Positions 55,700 through 60,102 of a stretch of 60,102 bases of DNA are shown piece by piece. The stretch is taken from the IMG/VR virus record IMGVR_UViG_3300022221_000008, positions 1-60,102 of that record; one strand, given 5' to 3'. Each line of letters opens with the position of its first letter. Position 1 is the first letter of the stretch. Source of the DNA: a virus. Made by a program: the position numbers and the translations under genes. The notes under the pieces were generated by a model, which ran no database searches, was not told where the DNA came from, and worked only from the letters and a program-made list of their open reading frames with translations.

Positions 55700-57291
55700 G
55701 CGCCCTTGACGAACTGGTCCAAAAAATCGAGCGGATGAGCCCGGATCAGCTCAAGGAGCTGGATCGGCAAATCCTCGAAGACCCAGAGTTCGGTAACCGC
55801 TGGGCGCCCAATGCGGGGCCGCAATACGACGCCTACATTTCAGAGGCTGACATACTATTGTATGGCGGCCAAGCCGGAGGCGGGAAAAGCGGCCTGATCA
55901 TTGGACTGGCTTTGACGCGGCATAGGCGCTCGCTTCTGATGCGCCGCCAGTACACCGATCTCGGCGCCTTGCAGGACGATTGCCTAGAGAAATACGGGAC
56001 GCGCGTCGGCTATTCCGGCCAGCCGCCGGCCCGCCTGAAGACCAAGGACGAGCGTTTGATCGAGTTCGGTGCCGCCAAGATGCCGGGCGACGAGGAGCAT
56101 TGGAAGGGCCAGCCCCATGACTTTCTCGGCCTGGACGAGGCGTCCCAGTTTCTTGAGTCCCAGGTTCGCTTCCTGCTTGGCTGGCTGCGCTCGACCAGTC
56201 GGGGCCAGCGTTGCCGGGCCGTCCTGGCGACCAACCCGCCCGACAAGCCCGCCGAGGGCCAATGGCTGGTGAAGATGTTCGGCCCCTGGCTCGACCCCAG
56301 CCATCCCCTGCACCCGACGCCCAATGGGATGCTGCGCTGGGTCGTTTCGGACGAAGAGGGTCACGACAAGTGGGTTGACGGGCCGGAAGACGTGCGGATC
56401 GGCGGCAAGTTGGTGAGGCCGTCTTCCCGAACCTTCATCCCGGCGGCCCTCAAGGATAATCCTTTCCTGGCCAAGACCGAATATGCCCGGCAACTGGACG
56501 GCCTGCCCGAGCCCCTGCGGAGCGCCATCCGCGACGGCAACTGGATGATCGCCCACGAGGACGACCCCATGCAGGTCATTCCGACCAATTGGGTCATCGC
56601 CGCGCAGGAACGCTGGACCCGCGACCCGCCGGATGCGCCCATGTGCGCCATCGGAGTCGATGTGGCCATGGGCGGGAAGGCACAGACCGTCCTGGCGCCG
56701 CGTTACGATTGCTGGTTCGCCGAACTGACCGCGATCCCCGGCGTCCAGACCCCCACCGGGCGGGATATCGCGGCGGAAGTCATCAAGGTGCGGCGCAATT
56801 CGGCCAAGGTTTGCATCGACATGGGCGGCGGGTACGGCAGCGGAGCCTACGAATGCCTGCAGGAGAACATCGGGGCCGAGAACGTGATCGGGTTCAAGGG
56901 CGCCGACGCGGTTGCGAGCCGGACCAAGGACCGCTTGCTGCCCTTCGCGAACAAGCGCGCCGAGGTTTACTGGCGCTTCCGCGAGGCGCTCGACCCCGAC
57001 CAGGAGGGTGGCAGTCCCATTATGCTGCCGCCGGATTCCGAACTGGCCGCCGATCTGGTGTCGGTGCGCCGGCTCGATATCGACACGACGCGCGGTAAAA
57101 TCCAGTTGGAGCTGAAAGAAAAGCAGGCCCAGCGCCTGGGGCGCTCGCCGGACAAGGGCGATGCGGTCGTGATGGCCCACGACACCGGCCCCACCTATCT
57201 GACCCATGGGGAGATTTGGCGCGACACGAACCGAATGCGGCGCAAGCCGGTCGTGATCCGGGGCCATGCGAACAGAAAGCGTCGGCGATGA
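55696..57291 (+). CDS. terL: Terminase large subunit
   Basis: A 531-residue packaging motor. Walker A GGQAGGGKS at 57-65, Walker B FLGLDEAS at 143-150, coupling motif AVLATNPP near 176-183, and nuclease acids in IGVDVAMGGKA (D322) and ICIDMGGGYGS-like segment near 375. The enzyme cuts concatemeric DNA and pumps it into the procapsid. It overlaps the previous gene by four bases. Its partner terS lies at 36217. Confidence 0.93.
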   Translation: MSALDELVQKIERMSPDQLKELDRQILEDPEFGNRWAPNAGPQYDAYISEADILLYGGQAGGGKSGLIIGLALTRHRRSLLMRRQYTDLGALQDDCLEKYGTRVGYSGQPPARLKTKDERLIEFGAAKMPGDEEHWKGQPHDFLGLDEASQFLESQVRFLLGWLRSTSRGQRCRAVLATNPPDKPAEGQWLVKMFGPWLDPSHPLHPTPNGMLRWVVSDEEGHDKWVDGPEDVRIGGKLVRPSSRTFIPAALKDNPFLAKTEYARQLDGLPEPLRSAIRDGNWMIAHEDDPMQVIPTNWVIAAQERWTRDPPDAPMCAIGVDVAMGGKAQTVLAPRYDCWFAELTAIPGVQTPTGRDIAAEVIKVRRNSAKVCIDMGGGYGSGAYECLQENIGAENVIGFKGADAVASRTKDRLLPFANKRAEVYWRFREALDPDQEGGSPIMLPPDSELAADLVSVRRLDIDTTRGKIQLELKEKQAQRLGRSPDKGDAVVMAHDTGPTYLTHGEIWRDTNRMRRKPVVIRGHANRKRRR

Positions 57292-58193
57292 GGATTCTCG
57301 TCACCGGCGGAGCGGGCTTCATCGGCTCGCATCTTTGCGGGCGGCTATTGACCGAACACGAGGTTGTCTGTCTCGACGATCTCTCGACCGGCTCTTTGGA
57401 GAACATTCGGCGCCTCCTGTCCAACGAGCGCTTCCGTTTGATCCGTTCCGATGTTCGCACGGTGCCGCTTGAGCCCTTCGATCAAATCTACCACCTGGCC
57501 TGCCCGGCCTCTCCCGTCCATTACCGGAAAGACCCGCTCCAGACGCTGCGGACCTGCTTCGAAGGGACCGACAGGTTGCTCGGCCTGGATGCGCGCTTTC
57601 TCATGGCCTCCACTTCGGAAGTCTACGGCGATCCCCTGCATCACCCCCAGACGGAGGACTATTGGGGCAACGTCAACCCGATCGGGCCACGGGCCTGTTA
57701 CGACGAAGGTAAGCGAGTCGCGGAGGCGCTCTGCTTCGACTACGGACGCTTGGGCGCCGATATCCGAGTAGCGAGAATCTTCAACACCTACGGCCCCCGG
57801 ATGCAGATCGACGATGGCCGGGCGGTGTCGAACTTCATCGTCCAGGCCCTGCGGAACGAGCCGCTGACGGTTTACGGCGACGGCTCACAGACGCGCTCCT
57901 TCTGCTATGTGGACGATATGGTCGAGGGTCTGATCCGCATGATGGAGCGGAATATTCCAGGCCCGATCAACCTGGGCAATCCGGAAGAGATCAGCATCAA
58001 GACACTGGCGGAAACGATTTTGACCATGACCGGCAGCAAATCGTCTATTATCCACAAGACCTTGCCGGGCGACGACCCGAAGCGCCGCCGGCCGGCAATC
58101 GATCTGGCCGCGCGGGCTCTCGGCTGGGCGCCGCACACGACCCTTAGAGAGGGATTGGAGCGCACTATCGCTTACTTCAGGGCTGTCCTATGA
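57288..58193 (+). CDS. UDP-glucuronate decarboxylase (UDP-xylose synthase)
   Basis: A 301-residue short-chain dehydrogenase. GGAGFIGSHL binds NAD. HLACPASPVHYRKDPLQT, STSEVYGDPLHHPQTEDYWG, NVNPIGPRACYDEGKR and FIVQALRNEPLTVYGDGSQT are the characteristic blocks of UDP-xylose synthases. It converts UDP-glucuronate to UDP-xylose. Host UDP-glucuronate would be needed. Xylose could be a unit of the modified host polysaccharide. The start overlaps terL as ATGA. Confidence 0.88.
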   Translation: MRILVTGGAGFIGSHLCGRLLTEHEVVCLDDLSTGSLENIRRLLSNERFRLIRSDVRTVPLEPFDQIYHLACPASPVHYRKDPLQTLRTCFEGTDRLLGLDARFLMASTSEVYGDPLHHPQTEDYWGNVNPIGPRACYDEGKRVAEALCFDYGRLGADIRVARIFNTYGPRMQIDDGRAVSNFIVQALRNEPLTVYGDGSQTRSFCYVDDMVEGLIRMMERNIPGPINLGNPEEISIKTLAETILTMTGSKSSIIHKTLPGDDPKRRRPAIDLAARALGWAPHTTLREGLERTIAYFRAVL

Positions 58194-58645
58194 GCCATGT
58201 TCGCAAAGCCGTCCCTGGCGACCTCGGCCAATTGGTCGCCATGGCACGGGATTTCACCGGTGAGTCGGCCCTGCCGCTGACCTTCAACCGGGAGAAGTCG
58301 GCGCATTATCTCTTGTGGTTAATCGGCCAACCGGCCTATGACGTTCTTGTCGAGCAGGATGGCGATGTCATCAGCGGCGCGGCCATCGTAGGCTACGAAG
58401 CCCATTGGTACGATGAAACCTGCGCCTATGTGGAAAAGATGTTCGTTCACAAGGAATTCCGGGGGCTCGGTACCGCCAGGGCGCTGGTGAGGGAAATCGT
58501 CCTTGCCTGCCAGGCGCGCGGCGCCGTCATCGTTTTCGCCGCCTCGACCGCCGGGATGGGCGAACGGACGGAAAAGCTGTATGTTAGGCTTTTCGAGCGC
58601 GCGGGCTTCACGTTCCTCGGGCGCGTCATGCAAAGGATACTGTGA
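58190..58645 (+). CDS. GNAT-family N-acetyltransferase
   Basis: A 151-residue protein. VEKMFVHKEFRGLGTARALV is motif A with the acetyl-CoA loop RGLGTA; VREIVLACQARGAVIVFAAS precedes the C-terminal FERAGFTFLGRVMQ. It could acetylate an amino sugar, for example the GDP-GlcN step missing from the sugar operon, or a host protein. Overlaps with both neighbours are four bases. Specificity is not visible. Confidence 0.75.
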   Translation: MSHVRKAVPGDLGQLVAMARDFTGESALPLTFNREKSAHYLLWLIGQPAYDVLVEQDGDVISGAAIVGYEAHWYDETCAYVEKMFVHKEFRGLGTARALVREIVLACQARGAVIVFAASTAGMGERTEKLYVRLFERAGFTFLGRVMQRIL

Positions 58646-58941
58646 TGGGAAAGCAAGCAACCAGCGCAAATCATTATATCGCAATGGCGGCGGTGCCGGG
58701 CTCCTATGTGATCGACCAGCGCGCCTCGCCGCTGGCCCAGGCCCTGAAGGTGCTCAAGGGACCGAAGACCCCCGACGAACCCAACAAGCCCCCGCCCCCG
58801 CCCGAAGAGGATGAAGCCCTGCCCATGCCGGACCCGGAAGACGAATTGGAGGTCCAGCGCAAACGGCGTGCGGCGGCGGCGCGGCGGCGGTCGGGCCGCT
58901 CCTCGACGCTCCTGAGCGAGAACAGCAGCCTGGGGGGCTGA
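58645..58941 (+). CDS. Conserved protein preceding the portal
   Basis: A 98-residue protein (ATG 58645; GTG 58642 is also possible). A hydrophobic start is followed by a proline-rich acidic stretch (PPPPPEEDEALPMPDPEDE) and a basic end AAAARRRSGRSSTLLSE. The block PDPED, then RR and GR-STLL, recurs in small proteins ahead of podophage portals. Function is unknown; it may act in head or tail assembly. Confidence 0.65.
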   Translation: MGKQATSANHYIAMAAVPGSYVIDQRASPLAQALKVLKGPKTPDEPNKPPPPPEEDEALPMPDPEDELEVQRKRRAAAARRRSGRSSTLLSENSSLGG

Positions 58942-58942
58942 C

Positions 58943-60102
58943 ATGGAGATTTCCGAGCGCCACAAGAGGCTGATCGAGGACGCCAGCGCGGCTTTCGGCA
59001 CGCGCGGCTCCCTCATGTCCCTGTGGCAGGAAATCGCCTATCACTTCTATCCCGAAATGGCGGACTTCACGACCAACCGCTATCTGGGCGATGAGTTCGC
59101 CGACCACTTGACCACCTCCTATCCTCTGATGGCGCGGCGCACCCTGGGCGACTCCCTTTCCGCCATGCTGCGCCCGATCCAATTGGACACGACCTCGCCG
59201 GGCGTCTGGTTCAATCTCCGCGCCCTGGACGAGCGGAAAGAGAACACCCAAACGCGCCGCTGGCTGGAGCACAAGACCCAGGTGCAGCGCCGGGCCATGT
59301 ACGACAAGAGCGCCAATTTCGTGCGCGCCACCAAGGAGGGCGACCACACCTTCGTCACCTTCGGCCAGGCGCCGCTTTATCTCGACCTCAACAAGACCCG
59401 CGACACCCTGCTGTATCAATGCTTCCACCTGCGCGACGTGGCCTGGCGCGAGGACGCCGAGGGCAAGATTTCCCAGATTTACCGCAAATGGAAGCCCAGT
59501 CCCTTGCAGCTCTACGGCTCCTTCGGCGACAAGATCAGCCCGAAGGCGAAGGAACGGCTAAGCCAGGCACCCCACACCAACAGCACGGCGGCTTTCGATC
59601 GTCAGGGCGGCGGCGTCAACTGCCTGCACGTGATGATCAAGGCCGAGGACTACGAGCTGCGCGACCGGGAGGGCAAGAAGTGGCGCACGCCCTGGGTATC
59701 GGTCTGGATCGATACCGACAACAACTGGGTCATGGAGGAAATCGGCTCCTGGCAGCGCAAGTACATCATCCCCCGCTGGGTCACCATCCCCGGTTCCCAG
59801 TATGCCTCCTCGCCCGCCGTCACGGCGGCCCTGCCGGATGCCCGCCTGATCCAGGCCATGACACTGACGCTCCTGGAAAGCTCGGAGAAGTTCGCCGACC
59901 CGCCCATGATCGCCACCGAGGAGGTGATCCGCTCCGACATGCAGCTTTTTGCCGGCGGCACGACCTGGGTCGATTCCGCCTATGACGAGCGGCTGGGCGC
60001 GGCCCTGAGGCCGGCCTATGAAGCACGGGCGAACGAGGGTGTCAGGACTGGCAACGAGCTGCGCATGGATGTGCGGGAGCAGATCGCCAAGGCTTTCTTC
60101 CT
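58943..60102 (+). CDS. Portal (head-tail connector) protein, N-terminal part
   Basis: This is the N-terminal part of the portal, continuing at base 3 of the window. It begins MEISERHKRLIEDASAAFGT and contains WQEIAYHFYPEMADF, a segment typical of Head-tail_con proteins, then ADHLTTSYPLMARRTLGDSL. The wing and stem follow. Together with bases 1-692 the full protein has about 574 residues. The start is one base after the previous gene. Confidence 0.92.
   Translation, partial: MEISERHKRLIEDASAAFGTRGSLMSLWQEIAYHFYPEMADFTTNRYLGDEFADHLTTSYPLMARRTLGDSLSAMLRPIQLDTTSPGVWFNLRALDERKENTQTRRWLEHKTQVQRRAMYDKSANFVRATKEGDHTFVTFGQAPLYLDLNKTRDTLLYQCFHLRDVAWREDAEGKISQIYRKWKPSPLQLYGSFGDKISPKAKERLSQAPHTNSTAAFDRQGGGVNCLHVMIKAEDYELRDREGKKWRTPWVSVWIDTDNNWVMEEIGSWQRKYIIPRWVTIPGSQYASSPAVTAALPDARLIQAMTLTLLESSEKFADPPMIATEEVIRSDMQLFAGGTTWVDSAYDERLGAALRPAYEARANEGVRTGNELRMDVREQIAKAFF
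59976..60102. repeat. Right copy of the 127-bp terminal repeat
   Basis: Identical to bases 1-127. Removing one copy yields a closed circle of 59,975 bp. Confidence 0.95.

Noticed and set aside
55984-57267. 427-residue minus-strand frame
   Set aside because: Shadow of the terminase large subunit, which has clear Walker and nuclease motifs.

Overview
The window is one complete circular phage genome, cut open inside its portal gene. The last 127 bases repeat the first 127 exactly and run in frame through the portal coding sequence, so the unique circle is 59,975 bp. The virion genes are those of a short-tailed podophage: a T7-type head-tail connector, a scaffold, a major capsid protein, two tail tubular proteins and three large internal virion proteins. 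The DNA is GC-rich. The host is a Gram-negative bacterium, because the phage carries an outer-membrane barrel with a signal peptide, a lipoprotein and a peptidoglycan hydrolase. An alphaproteobacterial host is a guess from GC content and protein style only. I see no integrase, RNA polymerase, DNA polymerase, primase or replicative helicase.

Layout. 58943-60102 joined to 1-15090 (+) is the virion module: portal, Bbp19-like protein, scaffold, a radical SAM enzyme, capsid, tail tubes, ejection proteins, a fibre-like protein and a small membrane protein. 15164-16186 (-) is a small membrane-protein cassette. 16297-17878 (+) holds a stand-alone winged-helix regulator and a lysis cassette (M15-type peptidase, holin-like protein, lipoprotein). 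17875-26155 (-) is a tightly packed operon of about 24 small genes, with an outer-membrane barrel, an ASCH-like protein, an HNH-like protein, SSB and an alanine-repeat protein. A divergent promoter and operator at 26237-26308 separates it from the rightward early genes (26318-33384): XRE regulator, RusA resolvase, DnaN-like sliding clamp, a LexA-type DNA-binding domain, a large non-coding structured region and a tRNA-Met. 33408-35707 (-) has six small genes separated by terminators and repeated intergenic elements, controlled from a second divergent switch. From 35895 (+) come another XRE regulator, terminase small subunit, a ribbon-helix-helix-like protein behind six copies of a 9-bp site, small ORFs, and tail or receptor-binding proteins including a 1004-residue protein with glycine repeats.

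The most striking part is 44791-54246: a phage-borne sugar operon that looks like a nearly complete pathway to a CMP-activated nonulosonic acid of the legionaminic type. It has a sugar nucleotidyltransferase, CMP-sugar synthetase, LegB-like dehydratase, LegC-like aminotransferase, NeuD/LegH-like acetyltransferase, LegG-like epimerase and LegI-like synthase, plus a WbpG/PseA-type amidotransferase with a HisF partner, a radical SAM/SPASM enzyme, a methyltransferase and a GT2 glycosyltransferase. Several of the enzymes are shortened. A UDP-xylose synthase and a GNAT acetyltransferase lie between the large terminase and the portal. Together these suggest that the phage rebuilds the host surface glycan or decorates its own particle; this purpose is inferred.

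The second striking part is RNA. At 30112-31259 there is about 1.1 kb without a credible gene but full of long complementary segments, with two copies of a pseudoknot-forming motif whose four helices differ by compensating changes, ending in a terminator and followed by a tRNA. In size and setting it recalls giant phage RNAs such as GOLLD and ROOL, but I cannot assign it to a known class.
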